Source: CAZVAO01 sp964625175 (GTDB lineage: Bacteria; Bacillota; UBA994; PWPR01). Taken from it: DNA of 23,964 bases. The translations under genes and the position numbers were made by a program. The stretch spans positions 1-23,964 of the forward strand of contig CAZVAO010000022.1 in the NCBI GenBank assembly GCA_964625175.1, given 5' to 3'. The notes under the pieces were generated by a model that worked only from the letters and a program-made list of their open reading frames with translations, was not told the DNA's origin and made no database searches. Below, in pieces: positions 12,187-20,541 of the stretch. Every line of letters starts with the position of its first letter. The stretch's first letter is position 1.

Positions 12187-15126
12187 ATGATAACGAGTAA
12201 GCAGATCTATCCATTATTGCCTGATGACCATATGGTTCTCTTGTATCGAGAGGACCAAGAAGTGGTTGATATGGTGGTCAAATACGTAATCGCAAAATTA
12301 GAGAAGAATCATCGCTGCCTCTATATTACCTGTGATATCGATGCCGAAGCGGTCATTAGCGATTTGAAGCTTAAGATTGATTATGATTATTATCTCAACA
12401 AGAGACAATTGATCATATTACCTAGCAGTGACATCTATGCTGAGGGGGGCACGTTTGTGCCTAACCAGATGATTGAACTGTTAATTGCAGAATCAAACAA
12501 GGCCCTAGCTGAGGGTTTCGCGGGACTAGCTATCACAGGTGAGCTCAGCTGGGTGCTCAATTATGAAGATGGATTCTCCAAGATTATGGAATACGAGTGG
12601 AAGTTAAACGACCAAGTTTTTGCTAGCCACCCTGTCTCAGCTGTTTGTCGTTATAGCCTAAATAAGTTTTCTGATGAAATGATCATCAATATCATCCAGG
12701 TCCACCCCTTTATTGTGTGGCAAGGAAAAGTGCACGAGAACCCCTTCTATGTGCCTGTGGGGGGCTATAAGCATGAGCAACTCAATAAATACAAACTAGA
12801 GGCTTGGCTCGAGAATATCACCCGATTCACGAATGTAAAAAGTGATTTCCAGGCAGAGCTAATGAACATAGGGCAAGAACTGATTGAGAGCGAAGAAAAA
12901 TACCGATTTATTTTTGAGAATTCTTCGGTGGGACGAGCGATTACCCTGAAAACGGGAGAAACCCATGTCAACAATACCCTATGTAGAATGCTGGGCTATT
13001 CCGAATTAGAATTTGATCATGAAAAATGGGAAAATTATACACATCCTGATGATATTGAACTTAGCCACAAGCACATCAACCAATTACTAAACGGCGAAGT
13101 CCAGAAAACGACATACATTAAGCGCTATATCAGAAAAGATGGGTCACTTATATGGGTCAATATTCATGCAGCGTTACGGCGCGATTTCAGTGGTCATCCT
13201 CTTTATTTTCTGAGTACAATCATTGATATTACAGAGCGAGTGGAAATTGAACAAGAATTATTTAAACAACATGCTGAACAACGCTATATCTTAGATCAAC
13301 TGCAGACTGGCATCTTATTGATGGATACTCATCGAGAAATTATATATGCTAACCATTTTGCTGAAGCTATTTTAGAGACATCTTTAGACCAAATGCTAGG
13401 ATCGGGAGTAGATAATCGGCCTTGGGTGCTCACTGACGAAACTGGCAAAACCATTCCACCCAGGGAATTTCCAATAGGACGAGTAATCAAAGAGAAGAAG
13501 CCCATAACAAAATACCTGATTGGTCTGAAAACCAGTCATAACGCGGATCTAAAATGGTTAGAGACAAGTGGCTTTCCAATTTTCAACGAAGATCAGGAAA
13601 TAATTCGGGTTTTAATTAGTCTGAACGATGTGACCGAGAATAGACAGAATGTCGCAGCGATTCGTGCGAATGAGGCCAAACAGCAGGCATTGGTATCGAA
13701 TATCTCAGATGTAATTGCCATATTAGACAAAGCTTGCAAGGTCGTCTATATGAGCGGGAATATCACCAAGTACTTTGGCTGGGAACAAGCAGAGATGCTT
13801 CACGCTGATTTCCGCACTAAAATTGCTGCTGAAGATCTTGATCAAGTGACCGCAGCTTTTGAGCATTGCAGGTCAGCTGAGGGCTTCAGCTTTGAGATGG
13901 AGTACCAATTGCTTTGCCAAGATGGATCATATAAGTGGGTGCAGATGACCGCAAAGAATTTATTTGATGATTCTGTCATTAATGGTTGCTTGATTAATTT
14001 CAAGGATATCACTGAAAAGAAGAAGATTGAGCAGGACTATGAAAAAATCATCAAATCAACGACCGATGGATTTATGATTTTTGATGATGAAGAAACAATT
14101 ATTGATATAAACGATGCCTATTGTCAGTTATTGGGGTATTCCAGAGACGAGATCTTGGGTATGAAGTTGGCCGACATCAAATTCGACGAGGATATCGCAC
14201 AAGTGAAAAAGCGGGTCGAGCTTCTGCTCGATAAAGGGTATTTGAAATTTGAGACCGTCAACAAATGCAAAAGCGGTCAAGCAATTGATGTTGAGCTCAG
14301 TATCTCTTACTTAAAAGAGAATAATAAGTTCTACGTATTTGTTCGTAATCTATCCGAGGAGAAAAGGCTAGAAAGAGAAAGGTTACAGTTTGAAGCCCAG
14401 ATGCGTAATCAGCAGAAACTGGAATCAATCGGAACCCTCGCTAGTGGCATCGCTCATGAAATCAATAATCCCATCAATGGGGTGATGAACTATGGTCAAA
14501 TTCTGATGGACATTTCCAAAGAAGGCAGCGATGCTTGGAATTTTGCAAAGGAAATATTGGGCGAAACCAATCGGGTAGCGACGATTGTCAAGAATCTACT
14601 CGATTTCTCTCATCAAAGTTCAACCGGGTTTTCACTAGCAAGGGTGGAGGATATTATTCTGCAAACCCTATCACTCATTAATACAGTCATGAAACACGAC
14701 CAAATCACCCTAGAAATCGAAGTTGCAGACAACCTGCCAGATATCGAGTGCCGCAGTCAACAGATTCGCCAGGTAATTATGAATCTATTAACAAATGCCA
14801 GAGATTCACTGAATCAAAAATACCCAGAATACGATGATAATAAAAGAATCATTATTTCAGCAAAGGAAATCATCCAGGGTGGCAAGGACTTTGTTCAAAT
14901 ATCCGTGAAGGACTATGGCGACGGCATCCCTGTAGAGATTCAAGACAACATCCTGGATCCTTTCTTTACCACCAAACCGCGTGACAAAGGTACTGGTCTA
15001 GGATTATCAATCAGCTACGGCATCATTCAGGAACATAGTGGTGACCTCGCATTCAAGACCGTTCCTGGAGAATTCACAGAATTCTACATCACCCTCCCGT
15101 TAAAGCAACAATTAACTGGATGGTAG
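12187..15126 (+). CDS. Histidine kinase with N-terminal MEDS domain and four PAS domains
   Basis: A 979-residue soluble kinase. Residues about 10-190 resemble the MEDS sensory domain (first described in methanogen/methylotroph proteins and DcmR): DDHMVLLYREDQE at the start and a RecA-like strand order. Four PAS domains follow at about 235-360, 362-490, 495-615 and 618-730. HisKA has His757 in GIAHEINNPINGV, and HATPase_c ends with DYGDGIP, DPFFTTKP and GTGLGLS. There is no receiver and no membrane segment. PAS2 and PAS4 plus the catalytic core align with PAS6-PAS7 and the core of the preceding kinase, so the two arose by duplication with exchange of the N-terminal sensor. No dedicated response regulator follows; the HD-GYP regulator at 7552 is the nearest candidate. 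Start ATG 12187, 6 bases after GGAGGT. Confidence 0.92.
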   Translation: MITSKQIYPLLPDDHMVLLYREDQEVVDMVVKYVIAKLEKNHRCLYITCDIDAEAVISDLKLKIDYDYYLNKRQLIILPSSDIYAEGGTFVPNQMIELLIAESNKALAEGFAGLAITGELSWVLNYEDGFSKIMEYEWKLNDQVFASHPVSAVCRYSLNKFSDEMIINIIQVHPFIVWQGKVHENPFYVPVGGYKHEQLNKYKLEAWLENITRFTNVKSDFQAELMNIGQELIESEEKYRFIFENSSVGRAITLKTGETHVNNTLCRMLGYSELEFDHEKWENYTHPDDIELSHKHINQLLNGEVQKTTYIKRYIRKDGSLIWVNIHAALRRDFSGHPLYFLSTIIDITERVEIEQELFKQHAEQRYILDQLQTGILLMDTHREIIYANHFAEAILETSLDQMLGSGVDNRPWVLTDETGKTIPPREFPIGRVIKEKKPITKYLIGLKTSHNADLKWLETSGFPIFNEDQEIIRVLISLNDVTENRQNVAAIRANEAKQQALVSNISDVIAILDKACKVVYMSGNITKYFGWEQAEMLHADFRTKIAAEDLDQVTAAFEHCRSAEGFSFEMEYQLLCQDGSYKWVQMTAKNLFDDSVINGCLINFKDITEKKKIEQDYEKIIKSTTDGFMIFDDEETIIDINDAYCQLLGYSRDEILGMKLADIKFDEDIAQVKKRVELLLDKGYLKFETVNKCKSGQAIDVELSISYLKENNKFYVFVRNLSEEKRLERERLQFEAQMRNQQKLESIGTLASGIAHEINNPINGVMNYGQILMDISKEGSDAWNFAKEILGETNRVATIVKNLLDFSHQSSTGFSLARVEDIILQTLSLINTVMKHDQITLEIEVADNLPDIECRSQQIRQVIMNLLTNARDSLNQKYPEYDDNKRIIISAKEIIQGGKDFVQISVKDYGDGIPVEIQDNILDPFFTTKPRDKGTGLGLSISYGIIQEHSGDLAFKTVPGEFTEFYITLPLKQQLTGW

Positions 15127-15576
15127 AATCGTTCACTAATGGAGCTAGGGGTCAGTGATTAGGATAAGCGCTAAAGCGCCGCCAAGCAATGGCCAAGCGA
15201 TCGTTAAGCAGTAGGGGGTTCGGAGTTAGGGTGAACAACCCACCACATAATACCAATTGTAGGGGATGGCTTCCACGCCATCCTTTGTTGCGTTTGCCTT
15301 CAGATTTCAGATTCAGCTCCAAAAACACCAAGCAATACCGCTTCTTTCCCTTTGTGTTCATTGTGGTTAAATCTTTTAGTAGCTAGCAGGTTTCTAACTA
15401 CTTGACGATTGCTTGCCCCCGTTTGGAACACCATGGAACTTGACCCGACTCCTTTTTTACGTTAGGGGGTTATTTTTAATACCCAATAATATGACCGCCA
15501 ATATGACTTGAGGCACTACTGAGTTAGGTGGATATGATTTAACATATAAGTATCAACTGAAATGGTGGTGATGATT
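15127..15576. other. Gene-free region containing dispersed repeat copy 2
   Basis: A gap of 450 bp. Two overlapping ORFs on opposite strands (15152-15361 and 15189-15386) lack ribosome sites and consist of repeat sequence, so I do not call them. A GGATGGC/GCCATCC hairpin (15264-15270 and 15277-15283) is present. A possible promoter near the end has TTGAGG at 15508-15513 and TATGAT at 15533-15538, with a long 19-bp spacing, ahead of the small membrane protein at 15577. Confidence 0.5.
15167..15436. repeat. Dispersed intergenic repeat, copy 2 (long form)
   Basis: The copy starts with a GCGC-TAAA-GCGC hairpin (15168-15179) followed by CGCCAAGC. It then has about 150 bp that copy 3 lacks and resumes at CAAGCAATAC (15329-15338). 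It continues through GGTTAAATCTTTTAGTAGC into a hairpin-arm module (15406-15436) that is inverted relative to copy 3. Copy 3 at 23357-23530 shares the outer module and the core in the same orientation. Confidence 0.65.
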
Positions 15577-15843
15577 ATGAACCGTATTGGATTAGCGCTA
15601 TCAGGGGTGGTGTCGATGATCGGATTACTAACGTTTCTTGCAATTCAGATCATAAATAATACAATGTCAAAAATGGGTTTTGTGGCGTTTCAGACTGCGA
15701 TGGGTGGAATTCACAGATTGAATAACTATCAACAATCCTATAAGTCAGTCAATACAGGCGCACTTATTATGGTAATTTTGGGAGTGTTCTTTTTCAGTTT
15801 TTTTTATTTCCGAGAATTGCGGGTATCATCACTCAGTAATTAA
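15577..15843 (+). CDS. Small two-span membrane protein, unrecognised
   Basis: An 88-residue protein beginning MNRIGLALSGVVSMIG. It has two hydrophobic segments (about residues 5-27 and 60-80) joined by a polar loop, with a short polar C-tail after FYFRELR. In-frame ATGs also occur at 15562 and 15571; I prefer 15577 because the purine-rich GGTGGTG (15564-15570) is then 6 bases away. I recognise no family. It lies 27 bases before the next membrane-protein gene and heads the long plus-strand run to 23156, so it may be co-transcribed with it. Confidence 0.6.
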   Translation: MNRIGLALSGVVSMIGLLTFLAIQIINNTMSKMGFVAFQTAMGGIHRLNNYQQSYKSVNTGALIMVILGVFFFSFFYFRELRVSSLSN

Positions 15844-15870
15844 TGGAATACCTTAAGATGAAAGGTTGGT

Positions 15871-16347
15871 TTGAATAATATGAAGCGGTCTGAGCTAAAG
15901 AACTTTGTGGTTAAATTTACAGTACTCCATGTGGTGACCTATCTTGTTTTTGGTCTTCTATTTATGCTCCTAACAAATTATTTTGAGGTTTTTGCAGAGC
16001 ATGAATTGATGAATCAAGTAATGCGCCCAGCGGATTCGATCTGGGTGCGGTTGGCAGTTGTCTTTCAATTTATCAGGGGTGGTTTGTTAGCGGTGGCAAT
16101 TTATCCTGTGCGACAACCTATTCTTGATGATCAGAGGGGCTGGCTAAAATTATTTGGCTTGCTCTGGGTTTTAACGGGTATAGGCGCGGTCATTACGGGT
16201 CCTGGATCTATTGAAGGATTTTTATATACCAATCTTGGTTTTGGCAATCCACTTATCGGATTACCTGAGATTACCTTGCAAATGCTCGCATTCTCATATC
16301 TTTTTGTGCGAGGATTTAAGGCAGCGGATAGTAAGTTACTGCTTTAA
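15871..16347 (+). CDS. Four-span membrane protein, unrecognised
   Basis: A 158-residue protein with about four hydrophobic segments (roughly 14-37, 58-80, 92-112 and 128-150). Motif-like stretches are MRPADSIWVRL, an FIRGG turn, and TGPGSIEGFLYTNLGFGNP in the last loop. It looks like a conserved small integral membrane protein of Bacillota, but I cannot attach a function. The start is taken as TTG 15871, 5 bases after AAAGG; an ATG at 15880 is possible but 14 bases away. The P-loop protein gene starts 48 bases after its stop. Confidence 0.75.
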   Translation: MNNMKRSELKNFVVKFTVLHVVTYLVFGLLFMLLTNYFEVFAEHELMNQVMRPADSIWVRLAVVFQFIRGGLLAVAIYPVRQPILDDQRGWLKLFGLLWVLTGIGAVITGPGSIEGFLYTNLGFGNPLIGLPEITLQMLAFSYLFVRGFKAADSKLLL

Positions 16348-16395
16348 GGTGTCATTTGATTTCTGCTATTATAAGTGATGGGGAGGTTAGCGGAT

Positions 16396-17319
16396 ATGAC
16401 AGTAATTAACGGAACAAAACTTGTGCTTTTTGAGGGAATTCCTGGCTCTGGGAAAACCACCTTAACTAAGAAAACATATGATTATTTATCGAGCAAGGAC
16501 CTAGAGTGTCGGCATTACTTAGAGGGGGGATTGCACCCAGTCGATTTAGTGTGGTGTGCCTATTTGACTTTAGATGAATACTACGCGCTTTTAGAAGAAT
16601 ACCCGCAATATGCGGATTCGATTATTCAAAGCGCCCAAATTGAAGAACATTCGGCTGTAATTGCCTATCTCCAAATGAAAACCCATAATGAGGAACTGAT
16701 GGCGTATTTGCAAAGCAAGGAGATCTTCGATGGTCGTCTTAACACAGAGCATTTCTGTGATTTGTTCATCAAGCGCTTTAAACAATTTGCGACTAAAAAT
16801 GCGGGTCGCGACGCGATTCAACTATTTGATTGCGCTGTGCTACAGAATCAGATTAATGAGTTGCTCTGTTTCCACAATGTGGACCACACCTTTATTGTGA
16901 ACCATATCCATAATTTGATGAACAGTTTGATGCCCTTGAATCCTACCTTAGTTTATTTAAGGCAGAAAGAGGTTGGAGAAACCATAAAATATGTGGCAAG
17001 CAAGAGGAAATCGCCTAATACTGACGAATATCCGGATTGGATTGATCTCGTTATTACCTATATTGAGAAATCAACTTATGGGCAGAAGCATCAGTTACAG
17101 GGATTTGATGGTGTGGTCAATTATTATCGTGCGCGTCAGGCCCTTGAAGTGTCCATTGTCCATGAACTGCCCCAACACGCTTTCATTATGGACCGTGTGG
17201 GGAGTGATTGGGATGAGCTCTTTCAACGGATTAGCGATTTGCTGGATCAAAGAACTGAAAGACAGATTCTTAAGCCACAGAAGGCTGGGATAACGACTTT
17301 ACTGAATATGTTCCTCTGA
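16396..17319 (+). CDS. P-loop kinase-like protein of unknown substrate
   Basis: A 307-residue soluble protein with a clear Walker A motif, GIPGSGKTT (residues 14-22), directly after strand LVLFEG, the arrangement seen in thymidylate-kinase-like and other small-molecule kinases. It lacks ABC or helicase motifs. A later LVYLRQKEV strand-turn could supply a lid or base-binding region, and the C-terminus is helical and basic. The length exceeds typical nucleotide kinases (~210 residues), with an extra helical middle region. I chose ATG 16396 because GGGAGG (16381-16386) lies 9 bases before it; upstream GTG 16375 and ATG 16378 would bypass that site. The stop is TGA. It lies just before a two-component pair (28-base gap), which suggests a shared operon. 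Nucleotide binding is confident; the substrate is unknown. Confidence 0.8.
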   Translation: MTVINGTKLVLFEGIPGSGKTTLTKKTYDYLSSKDLECRHYLEGGLHPVDLVWCAYLTLDEYYALLEEYPQYADSIIQSAQIEEHSAVIAYLQMKTHNEELMAYLQSKEIFDGRLNTEHFCDLFIKRFKQFATKNAGRDAIQLFDCAVLQNQINELLCFHNVDHTFIVNHIHNLMNSLMPLNPTLVYLRQKEVGETIKYVASKRKSPNTDEYPDWIDLVITYIEKSTYGQKHQLQGFDGVVNYYRARQALEVSIVHELPQHAFIMDRVGSDWDELFQRISDLLDQRTERQILKPQKAGITTLLNMFL

Positions 17320-17347
17320 GATTAATTTGAGGCGAGGAGTTGAGGAT

Positions 17348-18493
17348 ATGGATAAGAACACTAGCGATGCACATCAAGATAAGACCTTTAAGTATATGCA
17401 CTATGCCTATGCGCTCCTAACGGCCTGTATTAGTGTCTATGTGCTTATTGAGAATGCGGACAAATGGCAAATAATCGCTGCTCTAATGGCACTTTTTTCG
17501 ATGATCATTACCATCCGCCATCGCATGCACTTTGTGAATCCATTTTGGGGCATGATTCTTCCATATCTTGAACTGATGATTGTCTTACCCCTCTCCTATT
17601 TTACAAAATCAGCGGTTTCTCTATGGTTAATTTTGATTATTAACTTAGATGTAATTATTGATTATGAGAATCGATACAGTTTATCCTTTACGGTGATCAG
17701 CTACAGTGTTTATATGATTGTGTATTTAATGAAACTGCAGCCTCCTACATTTTTCGATGGTGTTTTGGTTTTTGTAATCGGCATGGTTCAATATAGTATT
17801 ATTATGAGTGTCGGTTTCATGGCACAGAAGTTCTACATACAGAATATTAAATATAGGCAATTAGTAGCCAATCAGAAAGTACAGATGTTAGAACTTGAGC
17901 AGATGGCGGTGATTAATGAGCGCAATCGCATGGCAGGAGAAATTCATGATACCGTCGGCCATCAACTAACCACTGCTTTGGTGCAGCTCGAGGCAACTTC
18001 AGCAATACTCGGACAGGATGAGGAACAAGTGCGACGCAGGCTCGGGATTGTCAAAGATCAGGTTCGAATGGGTCTTAATGAGCTTCGTGCCTCCATTAGT
18101 GAGTTGAAGGATGAGCGCTTCGATGATTATACAGAGATCCTTAATACCTTCGCAAAGCGTGTGCACGACACGACAGGAATTAGGGTATATCCATCATTTC
18201 AATGTGCGGATGAGATCCCAATGAAATCCCGAAAAGTCTTATACTATATGTCTATGGAGGCGATGACGAACGCCATTAAGCATGGGCATTGTCGAACGAT
18301 TTGGTGGCGTGTTTCATGTGATGACCAGTTTATAATTGTTTCGATCGAGAACGATGGTATTAAGCCAGATAGAGTTACGCCAGGATTTGGGTTATGTCGG
18401 ATGAACGAGCAAATTGAGAACCTCGGTGGCGAATTGCGCCATTATCACGGTGAGCACGGGTTTGCGGTAGAGGCAGCTATAAAGATCAGATAG
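17348..18493 (+). CDS. Membrane sensor histidine kinase (HisKA_3 type)
   Basis: A 381-residue NarL-family sensor kinase. Residues about 15-160 contain five to six membrane spans with very short loops, so the signal is probably sensed in the membrane, as in DesK- or LiaS-like kinases. A coiled linker (about 165-190) leads to the HisKA_3 dimerisation domain with ERNRMAGEIHDTVGHQLT, where His200 is the phospho-acceptor followed by Asp201. The HATPase_c domain has an N-box (MSMEAMTNAIKHG), an NDG G1 box and a short G2 box (GFGLCRM). ATG 17348 is chosen for AGGAG at 17335-17339; an in-frame TTG at 17327 is less likely. The response regulator follows 17 bases after its stop. Confidence 0.92.
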   Translation: MDKNTSDAHQDKTFKYMHYAYALLTACISVYVLIENADKWQIIAALMALFSMIITIRHRMHFVNPFWGMILPYLELMIVLPLSYFTKSAVSLWLILIINLDVIIDYENRYSLSFTVISYSVYMIVYLMKLQPPTFFDGVLVFVIGMVQYSIIMSVGFMAQKFYIQNIKYRQLVANQKVQMLELEQMAVINERNRMAGEIHDTVGHQLTTALVQLEATSAILGQDEEQVRRRLGIVKDQVRMGLNELRASISELKDERFDDYTEILNTFAKRVHDTTGIRVYPSFQCADEIPMKSRKVLYYMSMEAMTNAIKHGHCRTIWWRVSCDDQFIIVSIENDGIKPDRVTPGFGLCRMNEQIENLGGELRHYHGEHGFAVEAAIKIR

Positions 18494-18510
18494 TGGGGGA
18501 GGTTGGATCG

Positions 18511-19179
18511 ATGAAAAAAATTAATGTGATGCTTGTTGATGATCAGGTATTACTTCGCGAAGGGCTAAAAACGATTATCAATTTGCAAAATCATATGGAA
18601 GTCATAGGTGAAGCGAGTAACGGTAAAGAGGCGCTTGCATTACTGAAAGAGATGGCTATTGATGTTATTCTCATGGATATCCGCATGCCTGAGATGGATG
18701 GTATCGAAGCGACGCTTAAAATTAAGCGTGATTATCCAAGTATTGCGATTATCGTATTAACGACTTTCAATGAAGAAAGTCTTATTATTGATGCTTTGGT
18801 AAGTGGTGCGGATGGTTATCTGCTAAAAGATATCGACGCTGAACATTTAGTTAAGGCAATCGAAGATGCTTATAATGGAAATTTGCTATTGCCAACCAAG
18901 GTTGCCACTGTACTCGCTAGTCGTTTATCGGGACATCACACAAATCCGTCAACACATATAGGCTTTGGGATTGCAGAGGAATTGACGGAAAGAGAACTTG
19001 AAGTGGGAAGGTTACTTAGTGAAGGAATGACGAATAAACAGATTGCCAATATGCTTTTCTTAAGTGAGGGAACTGTTAAGAATTATATTAGTGAAATTTA
19101 CAAGAAGCTGGGAACGAGCAATCGCACGAAGGCTGGGATTAGGATTAGTGGCCTATTATCAGAACGAAAGGGTGAGTAG
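18511..19179 (+). CDS. NarL/FixJ-family response regulator (LuxR-type HTH)
   Basis: A 222-residue DNA-binding regulator and the evident partner of the kinase at 17348. The receiver (1-~120) has Asp10/Asp11, phospho-acceptor Asp56 in LMDIRMPEMDG, Thr84 and Lys106. The C-terminal LuxR-type helix-turn-helix (about 155-215) contains LTERELEVGRLLSEGMTNKQ and the recognition helix SEGTVKNYISEIYKKLG. ATG 18511 lies 8 bases after GGGGGAGG; GTG at 18493 would overlap the kinase stop and is less likely. The hydrolase/beta-lactamase-fold gene starts 1 base after its stop. A tandem TGAC-containing site upstream of the YxlE-like gene (20242-20280) is a possible target. Confidence 0.94.
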   Translation: MKKINVMLVDDQVLLREGLKTIINLQNHMEVIGEASNGKEALALLKEMAIDVILMDIRMPEMDGIEATLKIKRDYPSIAIIVLTTFNEESLIIDALVSGADGYLLKDIDAEHLVKAIEDAYNGNLLLPTKVATVLASRLSGHHTNPSTHIGFGIAEELTERELEVGRLLSEGMTNKQIANMLFLSEGTVKNYISEIYKKLGTSNRTKAGIRISGLLSERKGE

Positions 19180-19180
19180 A

Positions 19181-20224
19181 GTGACGGATTCAGAATTTGA
19201 AATGGAAGATTGTATCATTGATCTCATGGAGGCTGATCATGTACCAGGTTTGGCCGTAGCTTATCGAAAGCCAGGTGGGCAGGAACAGTTTCTTTGTTTT
19301 GGGAATCGTGAGGCCATCAGGGGCCAAGCAATCAATGAACATACATTATTTGAGGTATGTTCCTTGACGAAGCCGCTGTTTGCGCTCTATGTATTAGATT
19401 TTTTACGTGAATTGGGGGTGTCACTTGATGATCCGATTTTGAGTTTGCTGCCTGAAGCAAATAAGCGACAGAAGCTTTATGATTTCTATATTAATAATGA
19501 GAAATTACAGCGTGTTACCTTCCGTCAGGTTCTGAGCCACTCATCTGGTCTGCCGAATTGGGGGAGGGAAGATGAACTTGAGCTTAAGATGGATCCAGGA
19601 AAGTATTTCTCCTATTCTGGAGAAGGTTATATGCTTGTTCAGCGTCTGATGCAAGAGCATATTTCTGTTGCTATAGAGAAAGATATACGATCGAAAATTC
19701 TTCTTCCATTAGGCATGAAGCACAGTACGTTGGTCTGGAGTGGTCCTGCGAAAGAAAATGTGGCCCTTGGGCATGACGAAAAGGGTAATCAGCTAACCAA
19801 GAGACAATGGACCCTTAATGGTGCAGCGAGTTTACATGCCTCCTTAAAAGACTATTGGGAGTTCTGCAAAGCGCTTCTTTATCCAGACCGTATTTTTGGT
19901 CCGCTTTTTGAGGTAATGAAACAACCCGTAATCCCAGTTAATTATAACTCAGAGTGGGATGGCCGCTACCATGAAGATATGGAGCGTAAGGTACCAGGAT
20001 TGTTCTGGGGATCGGGAATCGGTATCGAAGAATCGTCTGAAGCGACCCGTTATTTCCACTGGGGACATCAATCCGGGTATCGATCATTATTCTGTGTCGA
20101 TAGTGGGGGTGGAGCAGTGCTTCTGCTCTGTAATGGATCCAACATTGAGGCGCTTCGTCGCTATATACTCCATTCGCTGGGTATGATTCCAGGGTCGATG
20201 ATTGAATGGCTGGAGCTTGAATAA
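19181..20224 (+). CDS. Serine beta-lactamase/DD-peptidase-fold protein
   Basis: A 347-residue protein of the serine hydrolase superfamily that includes class C beta-lactamases, DD-peptidases and esterases. It shows SLTK (Ser61-x-x-Lys64), VLSHSSGLPNW at about 117-127, Tyr145-Ser-Gly in place of the common YxN motif, and a GHQSG motif at 295-299 in place of KTG. No signal peptide is visible, so it is predicted cytosolic, which fits an esterase or intracellular peptidase better than a secreted beta-lactamase. The start is taken as GTG 19181, 5 bases after AGGGTGA and one base after the regulator stop; GTG 19172 and ATG 19202 are alternatives. Its tight coupling to the two-component pair suggests a shared stress or envelope response, but the substrate is unknown. 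Confidence 0.85.
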   Translation: MTDSEFEMEDCIIDLMEADHVPGLAVAYRKPGGQEQFLCFGNREAIRGQAINEHTLFEVCSLTKPLFALYVLDFLRELGVSLDDPILSLLPEANKRQKLYDFYINNEKLQRVTFRQVLSHSSGLPNWGREDELELKMDPGKYFSYSGEGYMLVQRLMQEHISVAIEKDIRSKILLPLGMKHSTLVWSGPAKENVALGHDEKGNQLTKRQWTLNGAASLHASLKDYWEFCKALLYPDRIFGPLFEVMKQPVIPVNYNSEWDGRYHEDMERKVPGLFWGSGIGIEESSEATRYFHWGHQSGYRSLFCVDSGGGAVLLLCNGSNIEALRRYILHSLGMIPGSMIEWLELE

Positions 20225-20241
20225 ACTGTTAGTGAAATCAA

Positions 20242-20296
20242 ATGACTTTTATATGACAGCAGACACTTATCATATGACTTGCCCTCTTGTTATGAT
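20242..20296 (+). promoter_or_regulatory. Candidate response-regulator site and promoter of the YxlE-like gene
   Basis: TGAC occurs at 20243, 20254 and 20275, spaced 11 and 21 bp, on the same helical face. ATATGAC is exactly repeated at 20251-20257 and 20272-20278. The last copy ends 12 bp before a TATGAT -10-like hexamer (20291-20296) that lacks a good -35, the usual layout of an activator-dependent promoter. Confidence 0.4.
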
Positions 20297-20322
20297 TTAA
20301 TCATAAGAAGGGGGTTATTTTT

Positions 20323-20541
20323 TTGTGGGATTTAGTTAAAGATTATTTAGTGTTGATTGTGCCTGTATTTTTTGTTCAACTAGGCCTCGTGTATTTCTGT
20401 ATAAGGAAGATTCTTAAAGAGGGTGTTGAGAATCTTAGCAAACCCTTATGGATCTTAATTGTGATTTTTATAAATTTATTTGGTCCAATTATGTTCCTCA
20501 TGATTGGTAGAAAGAGAGATTGCTATGATCAGAGTTTGTAA
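20323..20541 (+). CDS. Small PLDc_N-type membrane protein, YxlE-like
   Basis: A 72-residue protein with two membrane spans (about 8-27 and 41-60). The second span, ending FINLFGPIMFLMIGRK, is characteristic of the PLDc_N domain found in B. subtilis YxlE and in immunity-type small proteins. The start is TTG 20323, 8 bases after AAGGGGG; no nearby ATG is in frame. Its end overlaps the ABC ATPase gene by 17 bases, matching the yxlE-yxlF-yxlG order of the sigY operon in B. subtilis. There YxlE antagonises SigY, but no sigma factor gene is seen here, so its role may be as an accessory to the transporter. Confidence 0.8.
   Translation: MWDLVKDYLVLIVPVFFVQLGLVYFCIRKILKEGVENLSKPLWILIVIFINLFGPIMFLMIGRKRDCYDQSL

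Noticed and set aside
15152..15386. Overlapping ORFs on both strands in the gap after the MEDS kinase
   Set aside because: No ribosome sites, low-complexity style typical of intergenic repeats, and the sequence belongs to the dispersed repeat seen again at 23357.
19064..19180. Long N-terminal extension of the beta-lactamase-fold protein into the regulator gene
   Set aside because: It overlaps the helix-turn-helix coding part of the regulator in another frame, while GTG 19181 has a ribosome site and starts just before the conserved domain.
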